DNA of 64,000 bases from Brachionus rotundiformis (Eukaryota; Rotifera; Eurotatoria; Ploima; Brachionidae). The notes under the pieces were generated by a model that saw nothing but the letters and a program-made list of their open reading frames with translations, had not been told where the DNA came from and searched no databases. The stretch covers positions 1,907,430 through 1,971,429 of the forward strand of contig JAESIW010000118.1 in assembly GCA_016802295.1 (NCBI GenBank), given 5' to 3'. Below are positions 1 through 11,905 of the stretch, piece after piece (position 1 is the first letter of the stretch; each line of letters begins with the position of its first letter). The position numbers were made by a program, and so were the translations under genes.

Positions 1-1591
1 CAGCTGGCCTCGAGTGTGCCCTTCTGCAAGGGTCTGACCACTGATATGCTGAGTATAATCTGTCAAGCCATATCAAGTGTTGGATTTTCAATCATTGTTG
101 GCATGGTTATAAATGTAAAGCTTTGCCTAATTATAATGGCCTTTATTCCGGTCAATTTTTTGTCCGGTTTTATCAACATTCAGTCCTCTACCAACAAAGT
201 AAAAAATAGAACCAATGAAGAAGAGACAGGACGATTGACCACAGAGGTTGTTGAAAATATAAAAACAGTGGTCAGTTTGGGCAGGGAGAACTACTTTAAC
301 ACTCTTTTCAGAGACACTTATGAAAAAAAATTTAAAAAATTGTTAATTTTGCTTCAAATAAGGGCATTTCTATTCGGCTTGTCCAATTCTGTACTTTTTT
401 TCATTCAGGCTAGCGCTTTTTCTTTCGGATTTAAAGAAATAACCAGAGGTAATTTAAATGTTACCAATTTGTTCAGAGTATATGCCACAATTACATTTTC
501 ATCAATGACTCTGGGACGCTTGTTCGCCCAAATGCCCGACTTTAACAAAGCTAGACAAGCCACACGGACAGCCCTAAAAGTAATCAATCGAAAGTCAAAA
601 ATTGACTCCATGTCCGACAAAGGTCTCAAACCAACTAGCCTAGAAGGCCATATTGAGTTCAAAAATGTCAAATTCAGATATCCAAATAGGCCTGAGATTC
701 CAATTTTGAACGGACTTAACATCCGAGTAAAACCTGGTCAAGTGAATGCGCTGGTTGGACCTTCTGGATGTGGAAAAAGCACGGCCATATGTAATTTTTA
801 TCTATATTTTCATTCTGTTGATTGAGTAATTGTTGATAGCATTGTTGATGAGATTTTATGATGTTGACGAAGGTCAAGTCCTACTTGACGGAGTGGACAT
901 AAGAAATCTGAACATTCAATGGCTTCGTTCAAATGTTGGAATAGTGTCCCAAGAGCCAGTGCTATTCAATCTAAGCATTAAAGAAAACATCTGCTATGGT
1001 AAAATAGACGAGGAACAAGTGAAAATGAGTGAAATTGTACATGTTGCCAAATCGGCCAATATTTATGACAGAATTCAAAGCTTGCCAGAAGTTTTTATTT
1101 TTAAATTAAATTTTTTTCCTTAAATTTGACAAAAAATATACTAAAGAACTTTGACACTATTGTTGGTACCAAAGGAGGTCAGCTGAGTGGTGGCGAAAAG
1201 CAGCGTGTTGCCATAGCTCGGGCTCTTCTTAGACAACCTAAGATACTTTTGTTGGATGAAGCCACATCTGCTTTGGTTTTAATATAAACAAAAAAATAAA
1301 CTAACTTATTTAAATTATTTATTTAGGACAATTACTCGGAGAAAATTGTCCAAGATGCTCTAGATAAAGCTGAAAAGGGCAGAACTTGTCTTGTTATTGC
1401 GCATAGGTAAAAGATAGATTTTTTTCGCTTCTAATTAATTCTTAATTAATATCTAATTAAGATTGAGCACAATCGAAAACTCGGATATAATTAGTGTGAT
1501 TCAAAATGGTCGAGTTGTAGAGCAAGGAACCCACTCGGAGTTAATTAAATTAAAAAACATCTACTTTAAACTTCAAAATTCTAAAAGTTGA
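1..1591 (+). CDS. ABCB-type (P-glycoprotein/MDR-like) ABC transporter, C-terminal half; 5' end outside window
   Basis: ATP-driven multidrug or lipid exporter of the plasma membrane. The frame is open from base 1. Exons are 1-790, 840-1090, 1147-1275, 1327-1406 and 1462-1591; introns are 49-56 bp and all phases agree, giving 459 visible residues. The first ~215 residues are the end of the second transmembrane domain. The second nucleotide-binding domain follows, with Walker A GPSGCGKST (split just after by intron 1), Q-loop VSQEPVLFN, signature LSGGEKQR, Walker B ILLLDEATSAL and H-loop IAHR. All catalytic motifs are intact, so this is a functional-looking domain and the C-terminus of a full transporter. 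The NBD ends normally after the D/H-loop region with stop TGA at 1589-1591. AATAAA lies at 1606-1611. The subfamily is clear; the exact paralogue and substrate are not. Confidence 0.93.
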
Positions 1592-1743
1592 TTTAATATA
1601 TTTATAATAAAAAAAAAAACAATTATTTTTTCCATTATCTTTGAATTTCTCTCTTAAATTTAAATGAAATCAAAATAATAATAAAAATAATAATTAAATA
1701 CTAGACAATTTTCTAAAGTTCTCAATTTTAGTCTATCTAAATA

Positions 1744-2203
1744 GTTTTTGTGAAATTTGATACAGTGAACAAAACTAATTTTTTTTCAAAAATTTTAAAA
1801 TTGGTTCTTTAAATGTACCATGGTAAGGCAAAAGTGCATTATCTGACAAAGCTGAACCATGTTGGATTTCCAGGACTAGTTTTTTAACTCAATTTTCGCT
1901 CTACCAGAAGAAAATCAAATTAAAAAAAGTCTAACATACATGTTGCTAATTTTGGGAATTTCTGTGGCGAATTTTCTGGTCAATATGGAGCTAGACTGAC
2001 CAAAAGACTGAGACTCAAAATGTTCGAATCCTATTTAAGACAAGAGGTTGCTTACCATGATTTAGACTGGCCATTTTCAAACTTGGTTGATGACACTTAG
2101 TTGTAACATGGTACATTTAAAAGACCAGTTTTAAATTTTGGGAAAAAGTTATAAAATTCTTTAAAATCTTTTATTTTAAACTGTACCACATTTCACAATG
2201 GTA
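1744..2203. mobile_element. Inverted-repeat (MITE-like) element enclosing an ABCB fragment
   Basis: The left arm (~1744-1823) and right arm (~2106-2203) are imperfect inverted repeats: AAATGTACCATGG at the left inner end mirrors CATGGTACATTT at the right inner end. The outer ends resemble those of the elements at 32885-33197 and 61054-61410 (GTTTTTGTGAAATTTGATAC at the left, CTGTACCACATTTCACA at the right). The middle, which is a hairpin loop in the other copies, is here occupied by an ABC transporter fragment. No matching target-site duplication is visible, so the exact ends are uncertain and the element is old. Confidence 0.6.
1824..2100 (+). pseudogene. Broken ABCB fragment (start of second transmembrane domain)
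   Basis: Frame 1 (about 1876-1992) reads IFALPEENQIKKSLTYM and a hydrophobic stretch, then a stop. Another frame (about 1975-2097) reads ARLTKRLRLKMFESYLRQEV followed by AYHDLDWPFSNLVDDT and a stop. This matches the ABCB region where LTKRLR...MF...LRQ(D/E) precedes the second transmembrane domain helices. A frameshift with probable loss of a few codons separates the two pieces, and there is no initiation or NBD. The fragment corresponds to a part of ABCB just upstream of what is visible in the intact gene at 1-1591, so a neighbouring origin is possible but cannot be tested here. Confidence 0.7.
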
Positions 2204-3064
2204 GTGCATCTTTAAAAAAAAGAACTTTCGTGGATATGCCAAAAGTATATGTTCATTATCAAATATAGCTAACAAGTCCTTTGGACGTCTTCAAGTGCAA
2301 AAAATACCAATTGAACAGCAATAATTAGAAAATTATATATTGTTATATAAAATCCAATATAGTCTGCTCAATTACATCTTTTTCTTTAAGTAGTTAAGAA
2401 TATTACTGTTTCCAGTTAAGACTGGAACAAGCTACAAGACATTTTTTTCATTTTCTAGATGAAATATTTTTAAAATCAATAAATTTAATAGTTTGTTAAT
2501 TTAAAAAAAAAATAATTAAGTCAGTAATTTTTTGTTCAAAAAATTTTGTCAATTATTTAAATTTAAAATATTGTCTGCATATAATTAGGACTATTTTTTT
2601 AAATTAAATCAAAGTCTAAAGTCGAGCAATTAGTACAGTAATATTATTTGGCTTAGATTTTTTGCTCTTAAATAAACATAGACAATACTAGAACGCAAAT
2701 TATTATTAATAAAGTCTAGAGAATTTACGTAGTTCAAAACACACCTTAAAATTTTTAATTTTTAGACTTTTATCTTAACTTATTTACAAATAATTTTTTT
2801 GTTGAAAAATCTTGATATTTTGATAAAAATTTTATTCGAATCAGTCAAAAAAAAAGATAAAAAAATCCAAAAAAATCAAATTCCGGCATAAAAGTCTTCA
2901 TGATTTCATTGCTCTTAATTGGCAAAAGGTCCAGTCAAATAATTCCAATTATTTTTTAAAAATAACAAATACTTTACAAAAATGATAAAATAAAAATTTT
3001 CAATATAAACTTGTTCATTCCTCAAAAAAATGAGATAAGCTTCTCTATCATTTTAGATACACAT
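2204..3064. other. AT-rich intergenic region, ABCB to phosphorylase kinase
   Basis: Mostly A/T runs with no supported reading frame. Its right part is the presumed 3' UTR of the minus-strand kinase gene. Nothing else is recognised. Confidence 0.6.
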
Positions 3065-4268
3065 TTAGTTCACTTCAATCCTGGCCACATGAATAGCCTT
3101 GAGATCGCACTTGGGTTCGATTTCGAACAAAGCGGCGCGGTTCTGTTGCTCGCCTTTTTTGACCCAATGGCCGTATATGGTGAACGCGGCCGTGTCAATC
3201 ATCTTTCTGTAAGTCTTAAATCTGTACGGATTGTCCACCAGTTCCTCAACATGTATTTGCTGTGGTTTGTTCTTGAGTGTCTTTAGTCTTTGTATAACCA
3301 TTACGGTTAAAATTAACACCTTGAATGTCTTTCGCGGGTAAAACACCCGGTCAGGTTTGGTCTGGGCGTCCCGGCTAAAAAACGGGCTGTCCAGCGCTTG
3401 TTGGGCAGTGAATCTTTTTTTCGGATCTACCACAAGTAGATTTCGGATGAGTTCTTTGGCCTGTTCGGACACATCTTCCCATTCAGGCGAGGCAAACGAG
3501 TAGTTTCCTTCCATGATCATGCGAAGCATGATAACTTGCCGCCGGTGCCAGAAAGGCGGCGATCCGCTGAGCAGCGTGAACAGAATTACTCCACAGGCCC
3601 ACATATCCACTGCCATGCCGTAGCCTGCCGCGTTGTCGTACATAGAGCAGTAGAGGGTCTCCGGCGCCAGGTAGCCCGGAGTGCCGCACAGATCACTGAG
3701 TGTTTGGTCATCATCAAGCTGCACAGCAAAGCCAAAGTCAGATATCTTCACATTCATGTTCTTGTCTAGCAGAATGTTCTCTGGTTTAAGGTCCCTGTGG
3801 ACTATGTTACGCCTGTGAAGCCAAAGGACCGCCTCGAGGATGTTTCTCATTATGAAGCGGGTCTTTTTCTCCGACAAGCGTACCACTTGGGTCAAATAGT
3901 CGAACAATTCACCATTGGGACACAGCTCCATTACAATAAAGACAAAAGAATCAGATTCAAATGTGTCATGAATTTCAACTTAAAACCAAACTTTCAAAAG
4001 ATGACCAACAAAAAAATTGGCACCTACTTATGTTTGGATGACCGCCGATCAGCTTCATTATCTCTATCTCTCTCAGAGTGGACTCTTTCAGTTCAGGCCC
4101 ACTATACTCGACTATTTTAACTGCATACTCTTTGCCCGAAGATTTCTCAATGCACTTGCGTACCACACTGCTAATGCCTTTGCCAAGTACATCTTTCAGC
4201 TCGTACTTGGAGTAGAATTCGCGGGCTTTTTCTCTGTCCGGAAGCTCGTCTGTTTCGTCATAAGCCAT
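3065..4268 (-). CDS. PHKG: Phosphorylase b kinase gamma catalytic subunit
   Basis: Serine/threonine kinase that phosphorylates glycogen phosphorylase, acting in the cytosolic PhK holoenzyme with alpha, beta and calmodulin subunits. Exons are 4268-4028 and 3978-3065, with a 49-bp intron between them (junction HPNI-IEIHD), giving 384 residues. The N-terminal DELPDREKAREFYSKYELKD is characteristic of PhK gamma. Kinase motifs are all present: glycine loop GKGISSVV, AVKI lysine, HRDLKPEN (about 141-148), DFG (about 161), CGTPGYLAPE and FWHRRQ...MLRMIMEG. The C-terminal regulatory part keeps YGHWVKKGEQQNRAALF, the calmodulin-binding region of the family. A pyrimidine-poor but plausible acceptor AAATTTTAG lies 13 nt before the ATG. 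The first ATG fits the family start. Exon 2 has distinctly GC-richer codons than the surrounding DNA. Confidence 0.96.
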
Positions 4269-5984
4269 TTTTTTAAATTTCTAAAATTTATCAAAATTTT
4301 AAAAATAATTCTTATTTTTTTTTCTTTCCCAAATTAAGTACTTATTATGATTTTTTGGAATATTTTCGTTACTGCTCAATTTTAGCATTGAAAATAAAAT
4401 TTTAAAATATTATAATTAATTAACTGCATAAGAAAAAATAATAAAAAAAAAACTAAAGCTCGAGCACCCTCTGCTCTGAACCATGCTCAACATTTCTATA
4501 ATGCTAGCAATGAGTCTTTGGATGTTCTAATACACGTTTTAAATGCACATGAATAAAAAACTAAATCAAAAATTAGACTATTATCTAATCCGTTTGGAAA
4601 ACTTTATAAATTAATAGTTGACTTCATTTTTAAATATTTAAACTTTGGTTAGACCAAATTGTAGTGGGTGTTTTAGATGGTACTTTTTGTGGAATTGTGG
4701 TCACATGACTTATGTGCAATTATGAGATGCATGCACCATAATGTGGTTCATGATTAAATTACGCGGTTTTTTAAAATATTATCTTCCAATATAATTATCT
4801 TATAATCTAATGGTATATTATCTTAATTCTGTTAAGTTCTTGTGAATAAAAAAAATAATTCCTTAGCATTCAAGCTATTTGAAAGCCTTTTGAATAAATT
4901 ATATGGTTATGGGCTTGCTATTGAGCTTGGCAACAAGGGTTAGTTATCGCTATTCATCAAGTGAGACCGAGTGGTTATGGAAAAAAAAATGAAAATGTAT
5001 TAAGGACTCTTCAGATGGTCTGGAAAATTTTAAAATTTAGAATTTTTTTTGTAAATTCTATTGAAAATTTGGAAATATGTCTAAAGTTTTTTAGTCAAAT
5101 TTAAAAAAAATAAACTTTGATCAAGATACGGTTTAGGTAAATTATTTGTCTTTGAACAACTGAATGAAATAAGTGTGTTGTAAAGCATCTAACTCGTAAA
5201 GCAAAATTGACTACCGAAAATTTTTAAAATATAAAACCATTTTAAAAAATAATCATATTTTTCAAAATTTAATATTAAAAAAAAGTATGTGTTTTTTTTT
5301 CTCTTTAATATTCAAATGTTATGTGAAAATTTGTTGAGATGTAAGAAATTATTTCAAAATATCCATCGGCTTTAATCAAAATTTCTAATTAATTTTTATT
5401 GTTGATTTGAAATTTTTTATCATTTTTATTTATTTAATAGTTCTCAAAATTTTTAAGATTTAATCTTGCATTAATTAATTAAATAATGTAATGATTTGAT
5501 TTTAAATAATAGAGTTTTTATAAATACTTTACTGTTTTTCTTTAATTGTCTCCTAGGGTATAATTTAAATTAACAATTAATTTTGTTTAAATTTTTCGAA
5601 TTGTAAAAGAACCAAATCTAATATTTTAAAATAAGATTATAATTTTAATTAAGTATTAAATCTTCTTTTGGTAACAATTTAAATATCCTAGTATAATTCC
5701 GTTCTTAAATTGAATTTTTTCCCTGGAAGAACTAATTATTTATGAGTCATAAAGTATTAATTTTAGGTATAAAATTTTTAATCAATAATTAAAAAATAAT
5801 TTTATTTTAAATAACTTTAAAAAATTCCTTAATAAAATATTTGACTTTTCCACTAATTTGGTAAAAAAATATTTTTTTTGTGAGTAAAGATTTATTTTGA
5901 AAGGGTTACATAAATTTAATAATTTAATAAAAATTTTCACTTATTCTTATTAATACTAAATTAAAGACTAGGAGTTCTGAGAAT
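4269..5984. other. AT-rich intergenic region
   Basis: No supported gene. It lies upstream of the minus-strand kinase gene and downstream of the minus-strand gene at 5985-6518, so it should hold the promoter of the former and the 3' UTR of the latter. No TATA or repeat stands out. Confidence 0.5.
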
Positions 5985-6518
5985 TTACTCGTTCGAGTAT
6001 TCGAAACTTTTGGACTTGAGATTTTGCTGAATTTTGAGCTTGTGCGATGAAGATGAGTCTGCCTCGGAAAAAAACCAATCATCATGCATTACATTGCACA
6101 ATTTGGGCTTGGATTCCAATTCGGAAGCTGAATTTCTTTTTTGCTGACAATTTAAATCGGGTTGCTTAATGAGAGTTGAGTCACTTTGGTACAATGATTC
6201 TTTCCTATTTTTGCCGGACATGTTAAATTTAGATTCCTCTTTGAGGTCCCTGTCTAAGGCTTTGGTTCTCTTTAGGTCAAAGTTTTGGTTGGATGACTCG
6301 TCCTCGGAACTGATATAAAAGTCATCACCTAACTTTAAATTTTGAACTTGTGGATTTTGAATTATGTCATCGTCATCAATATCGTTTTCGTAGCGAACCG
6401 AACCGGAATCGCTGGATATAATTGAGTAGGTTTTTTGGAAGGTGCGCAGCATGCTTTTCTTGGTCAAATCTTCTATTTTAATCTCTGTTTGAGAATCTTC
6501 ATTATTTATAGTTTCCAT
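5985..6518 (-). CDS. Unrecognised acidic Ser/Asp-rich protein, 177 aa (possibly only the last exon)
   Basis: One uninterrupted frame starting METINNEDSQ, rich in S, D, E and K, with an acidic patch ENDIDDDDI near residue 45, ISSEDESS near 70 and a tail ending KSKSFEYSNE. There is no signal peptide or membrane segment. The block KSMLRTFQKTYSIISSDSGS and the short motif MHDDWFFSEAD look more constrained than the rest and could be binding segments; I do not recognise the family. A strong 3' splice site (seven T then AG) ends two bases before the ATG. The exon could therefore be the 3' exon of a longer gene whose upstream exons lie above 6.5 kb, or the ATG may be the true start after 5' UTR splicing or spliced-leader addition. 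Codon use resembles real genes more than the AT-rich flanks. Confidence 0.6.
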   Translation of the reverse strand: METINNEDSQTEIKIEDLTKKSMLRTFQKTYSIISSDSGSVRYENDIDDDDIIQNPQVQNLKLGDDFYISSEDESSNQNFDLKRTKALDRDLKEESKFNMSGKNRKESLYQSDSTLIKQPDLNCQQKRNSASELESKPKLCNVMHDDWFFSEADSSSSHKLKIQQNLKSKSFEYSNE

Positions 6519-8533
6519 ATCTAAAAAAATAATAACATAAATTTCAAATAATTTTTTGTTTAATTTTTTATTTCTATTTTTATTAGGAATAATTTTTAAA
6601 TTGATTACATAGATGACTTGGAGAGGGAGATCATCAAATAAGGCAAAATTGTATTAAAATTTGATTAAATTTTATCACATTAAAATAAAATAATCGATAA
6701 TAAATTTAAATTTTTTCAAATTAAATGACACATTTTACCAAAATTTGATGACAAATGCGTCATAGATTGGTAATCAATACATTTTTCGCTTGAATATAAA
6801 CTTTATAAATATAACACGCCAACTTTCTCTACATGATATTTCAGTCTAATTATCTATATGCTTTGACAATAAAAAACTGTCAATTTTGAACATTTTTGAA
6901 CACGAACTATTTTTAGAAAAAAAAAAGATAATAAAAATTTTAATTTCAATAACTTTAGTCAAAATAAGATATTCATTTGAAAAATAATTTAATTAGAAAT
7001 TAATAAAATATTTTATTTCCTTTTTAAAATACTTCAAGAAGAATGATTTGGAATCATTCGTTTGACAAATTTTGATTAATTTGAACATCTTGATAAGAAT
7101 TTTTTAATCTATTGATCAGCCAACATTTGAATAGAATCAAATGGGGTTTAAAATTAATTCGATAATAATTATCAAAATGAAAAATTTTTATTTAAAAAGG
7201 ATATAAAACATTTGTTTACTTAAAATCCTAATGTCTGAAAAATAAAATAAGATCTAAACATAGATCGTATTGATTGATTTAAAAAAGAGAATGATTGATT
7301 ACAAACTATTAATTATCAAGTTATGGTCTGAAAGTTTAATTAAAATTTAAGTTAATTGAAAGATTTTTCAGTTAATTAAAATGAACATTATATTCTTCAT
7401 AATTTATTAGAAAATCAATTTTTGACTTTTAAAATTTAATTTGGAACTAACTCAAAAATGATATTAATTTTAAGAAAGACAAATAAATATTGACACTTAG
7501 AAAATTAAAAAATTTATATAATAGATAAAATTAAAATTGACATTTTTTAAGAATAGAAACATGAAATATGATATGTAATAAGATTTAATCCTATTTTTGA
7601 TCAATATTAAAATCATTTTTAAAAAAATTGTCAACTCTTTTTTTTTTTATAAATAAAATATAATCCTAATACAATACATGTAAATAAATCTCGAATGTAA
7701 GATATTTAAATATTTTTCGGTTATTTCAACTGAAAATTTTTAAATTTATAAATGAAGATTATTTAATTAAGGACAATGAGAGTGAAGCCTTCCGGAAGAA
7801 TATAGATGAATCCATAATCTGGCATTATTAGCAAAATCATTTAATATCATTTAATTTTTTTCTCGTCTGAGGTTTTTAACAAGTGGTTTGGCTGTAAATC
7901 CTGTAATTAAAATAATACTATAATTATAAATTTATTTTATTTGACTGTTTTTTTAGCAGATTATAAGACATCAAATAAAAAGATCAATTCTTATTATTTT
8001 TTTTGCTTTTTCATATAATTTTCATTATAATTATTATTTATAAAATGTAATTGAAATAAAGGCATAATTATATTTTACCAAAATAATATTTATGTTTACA
8101 TTTCTAATTATCAATTTTGTTTTATATTATAAAGATATAGAAAATAAATAAGAAATTAAAGAAAATAAGGATGATTTTAATGCTTATGAGGCTAGTTCAA
8201 ATTAAAATAAACAACTGATAATTTCACTTAGTTATAAATAGTTTAGCTATATAACCATCGTCTTTAATTGAATTTATAAACAAGTTTTAAATAAATTCAA
8301 ATTAATTTTTATCCACTTAAATTAATTTAATTAATTATATCAATTTTCGTGTTGCTATTTATTCATTATTTTTACATATTCAAAAAGCTTCACAGCATGT
8401 CTGATCTAATTACTATTTTTAAGATATTGTATTTCAATACGAAGACATATATTCATTTTTAAATAAACAATACATTTTTTTGTTCAAATTTAAATTAAAT
8501 TAATTGACATTTTTCATTTATATTTGGACATTG

Positions 8534-8600
8534 AGTACATGCATGGTGTTTGGTATAAATTCAAAAAGACCGCACTTTAAATTTGTACATGCATTGCTTA
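8534..8600 (+). repeat. 66-bp dispersed repeat, copy A
   Basis: Starts AGTACATGCATGGTGTTTGG, has a core GACCGCACTTTAAATTTG and ends GTACATGCATTGCTTA. It aligns along its length with 10935-11000. The GTACATGCA ends are partly self-complementary. Confidence 0.5.
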
Positions 8601-10934
8601 ATTGAGGAAAAAGAAAAAAATTGCAAATACGCTTTCGAAACGAGACAAAGTAGTTAAGCTTATGATTTGTAATAATTGTCAAATGAGTCAAATATCAACT
8701 TAAATATTTTGTTGTTGTTGATTATTTATTGTAGTCGATTTTTGACGTTTTGAGTAAATTGAAACTAAAAACTTTGCATAAAATAAAATATAGGTTAATG
8801 ACTTATTTTGATAAATAGATTTTAGTCGAGTACCCGGATCCCTGGCCCAGGTACGATAGAAAAAAAAAGCTAAAACTTATTCTTAAAAGGCAAATACTTG
8901 AAAAAAATAAATAATGCTTGATTTTGAACAAATAAAGAATAGATAAAAGCCTTCTTTAGAATAATTACTTTGAGTCTAGTCTTTGAGAGCGGTTAGTGTT
9001 CGCGAACTTAAGGTGCCTGGACTAATTGTTAACAAACGATTTAGCCCAAATAATCAAATTGAAAACATTCTTTTAATCAACGATTCCCGAGCGAGTCCAG
9101 TCTGAGTCTAACAAAAAACTGATATTATCTTAAATCATATTTTTACAATCTGCTAATCAACAAATAATTGAAATTTTATCTTTAGTATTCTAGTTGGCCA
9201 CTTATCGCGTAATTTTGCCAAATATTTTTCAAAATGCCAATCTCTAACTAAGCTAGCTAGTCTAATCCCATCCCGCCAAATAAACCTCCCTTTCTTTCAC
9301 TAAACCAGATGCCCAATTTGTAGACAAATCTTTGACATTTGAACAATAAGTAGTCTACGGTCTCAAGAGGCCCTGATTCTCGTGCCGGATTCATCCAAAT
9401 TTCTTACCCATGTCCACATATCTTTTGTGTATATGTGATTCAAAAAATATAAACCTAATTAAACTTCTAATATAATAAAGATACACTAGGATATTCACTA
9501 GACAAATAAACTATATTATTTTTTTTTAAATGTTTATTTTCTATCTATTCAAATGAAAATTAAAATTTAATTGAAATTTTATTAATTAAGAGTATTGTTG
9601 AGGCTAAACATTTATCTAAGTCGACTTGCGGCTAATTTTATCGACAATAAATCAAGCACCTATGTAAATTAGACCATGTGCGCACAATAGATAAATGTTT
9701 ACAAAACAAAATCCAAATGTTGGCTCTAAGCAGACCTTGAAATAAAGCAAATTTATCGCCTGCTTTTCTTCTAAGCTTCTTAAATTACTTTTTTATTGAT
9801 TTTTTGTTCTAATAGAACTATTAAGAAAAAGCTTCTTTTTTCACATAAGCTAATGCTCTCACGATTTACGTAACCAAGTTGGACTTTATGCATGAATTGA
9901 AGATTTTGATTAATTAATAGTTTTAAAAGCTTTTAGTTAAATGAGTATAGGCATAAATTGTCAAATATCTTGTAAGAATGTTGATTTATAGTGGTAGCGG
10001 ATAGGATGGACACAAATCAATAAGTGATGCCGAGTGAGTCAGACAGGCAGTGAAGCGAGCAAATAAAGCTAAATAGATAAAAAAATTTGTTTCATGTTCA
10101 TATTCGAAATAAAGCAGATGCTGGCCATTTATTTGGCTTTTGTTTCAATAAAATGGAATGAAAATGAGAAAAATAAGAAAGAGAGAAAGAAATAGAAAAA
10201 AAAAACTATTTGTATTTGAATTTTTAATTGAATTTTTGTTGTTTAAATCTCTTGAAATGTTTGCCCAGTCGCGGCCATATAAGAATTTGTGTGTGATAGC
10301 GTAAATCAAGTAAATTAAGCTTTCAAAAAGAAAAAAAAAAGTTTAGCCCCAGGGCGTAATTAACTTTTCAATTTGACAATTGACTTCCGCTAAGTCACCT
10401 TGGCTCTAGCAGAAAGTTTGTGTTTAATGATGAGAAAAAAATGTATCTATTCTATAATTTAGTTTTAATTAGTTTTTTGTTTTGTTTGATTTATTTTTGA
10501 TATGGCAGTCTGAAAATGTGCTAAATGAGGTGTGCGGTCTGGTTCAGTTTAGATGTGTATCAAGGCTTTCGTGTCCATATCAACTAACTCGGGGCATTTA
10601 CAAAGGTATGCGCTCCTTGGGCTAATATTTAGACCCAGTCAATAAATAAAACAAAACAAAATAAAAAACTCTCGATAAATTAAGTGATTTATGGCTCTGT
10701 CTCGAGTGGAACATTTACACCCGGACTTAGCAATTTGTCATTTGTCCATTTATCTAATCTCAGCTTATGATTAATTATTGTTTTTTAGAAATTAATTTTA
10801 TATAAATATAATCAGATTTGTGCTATTGTTATTATTATTAATTCCATTTGTTAGATTTTTTTTTAACACTGTTAGCAAGGGTTGAAATTTTCATATTTTT
10901 GTGTTTGTTTAATGTTTAGTTTTCTCACAGTACA

Positions 10935-11000
10935 AGTACACATGCGCGTTTGATCAAATTTCAAATATGCCGCGCTTTCAAGTTGTACATGCATTGCATA
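10935..11000 (+). repeat. 66-bp dispersed repeat, copy B
   Basis: Starts AGTACACATGCGCGTTTGAT, has a core TGCCGCGCTTTCAAGTTG and ends GTACATGCATTGCATAA. It is similar to copy A at 8534-8600, about 2.4 kb away in the same orientation. Confidence 0.5.
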
Positions 11001-11236
11001 ATAGGCATTTTGAATTGAACAATTTCTTATTCAAGTAATTAAGGCAATAATTTAACGATCTTGTTTGGCATGTCAAAAAAATGATTGTCTAATTAATTAA
11101 ATTAAATTTATTTTATTTGATTTGATTTAAAATAAAAATTAGTATGAATAGCATAAAATTAGACGCTAATTTATCTAATGGCTTTGATTAAAATTTCTAA
11201 TTTCATTTGAGATTTGAGTGGTCTGGAGGCCGGCAA

Positions 11237-11262
11237 TTACTTACTTACTTACTTGCTTACTT
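11237..11262. repeat. (TTAC)n microsatellite
   Basis: TTACTTACTTACTTACTTGC then TTACTTAG, a short imperfect tetranucleotide run. Confidence 0.85.
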
Positions 11263-11697
11263 AGTTTGGCCATTTAAATTAGCATTTAAAATCAGGTGAA
11301 ATTAACGTTAAACAAGTTATGTAATTGGCTTCCAGTCGAGAAGTTATTAGTTTAAACAATTAATTTAAATTCATAAGATAAGATATCTTGAATAACTAAT
11401 TAGACAAGTATAGATAAGAGCTTGGATCATTTTGCATAAATAAACCAGTCCTCTTAAGTGTCCTCTTATGAATCAAAGCTCTATTAAAGCCATATCAATC
11501 AACCTGTCATTGGTTTGTTTACTCTCTCTGGCCCCAAACAAAACATCGATAGCTATTGATTGAGCTATTCGAAAATAAGGACAGTGTTTTTTCTTTTGTT
11601 CGTAGCGCTCTACATCTAATCAACACCAACTCTCACACAACACACATGCCTTGTAATTAACTTAGGACTTGGCCTTTTCAGTCGGCATGGCCGGTGA

Positions 11698-11905
11698 TTG
11701 TCGAGTCGATGGTGTAGTGGTTCGATCAGCTGCCATTTAATACCAGTTCAAATCCTCCTAGAGCAAATGGATAGCTGATCGGAAAACTATGCTCTTCTGT
11801 AAGCGCGTAGGGCTAGCTACCCGACCGCTCAAGTATTAAAGAATTACTAAAAAAACATGACCCTATGCTCCACAAGGAGCTTATAAGGAAAAAATGGCCC
11901 ATGAT
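11698..11905 (+). mobile_element. Possible tRNA-derived SINE
   Basis: A pol III A-box-like TGGTGTAGTGGTT (11710-11722) is followed 36 nt later by a B-box-like GTTCAAATCC (11746-11755), as in a tRNA-derived promoter. The intervening part does not fold as a complete tRNA. The body continues to CTCCACAAGGAGC TTATAAGGAA, and a related block GGCTCCACAAGGAGCGAATT occurs near 59080. The boundaries are approximate. Confidence 0.4.

Noticed and set aside
11698..11775. Functional tRNA gene
   Set aside because: A and B boxes are present but there is no seven-base acceptor stem and no proper anticodon arm; read as a SINE head instead.
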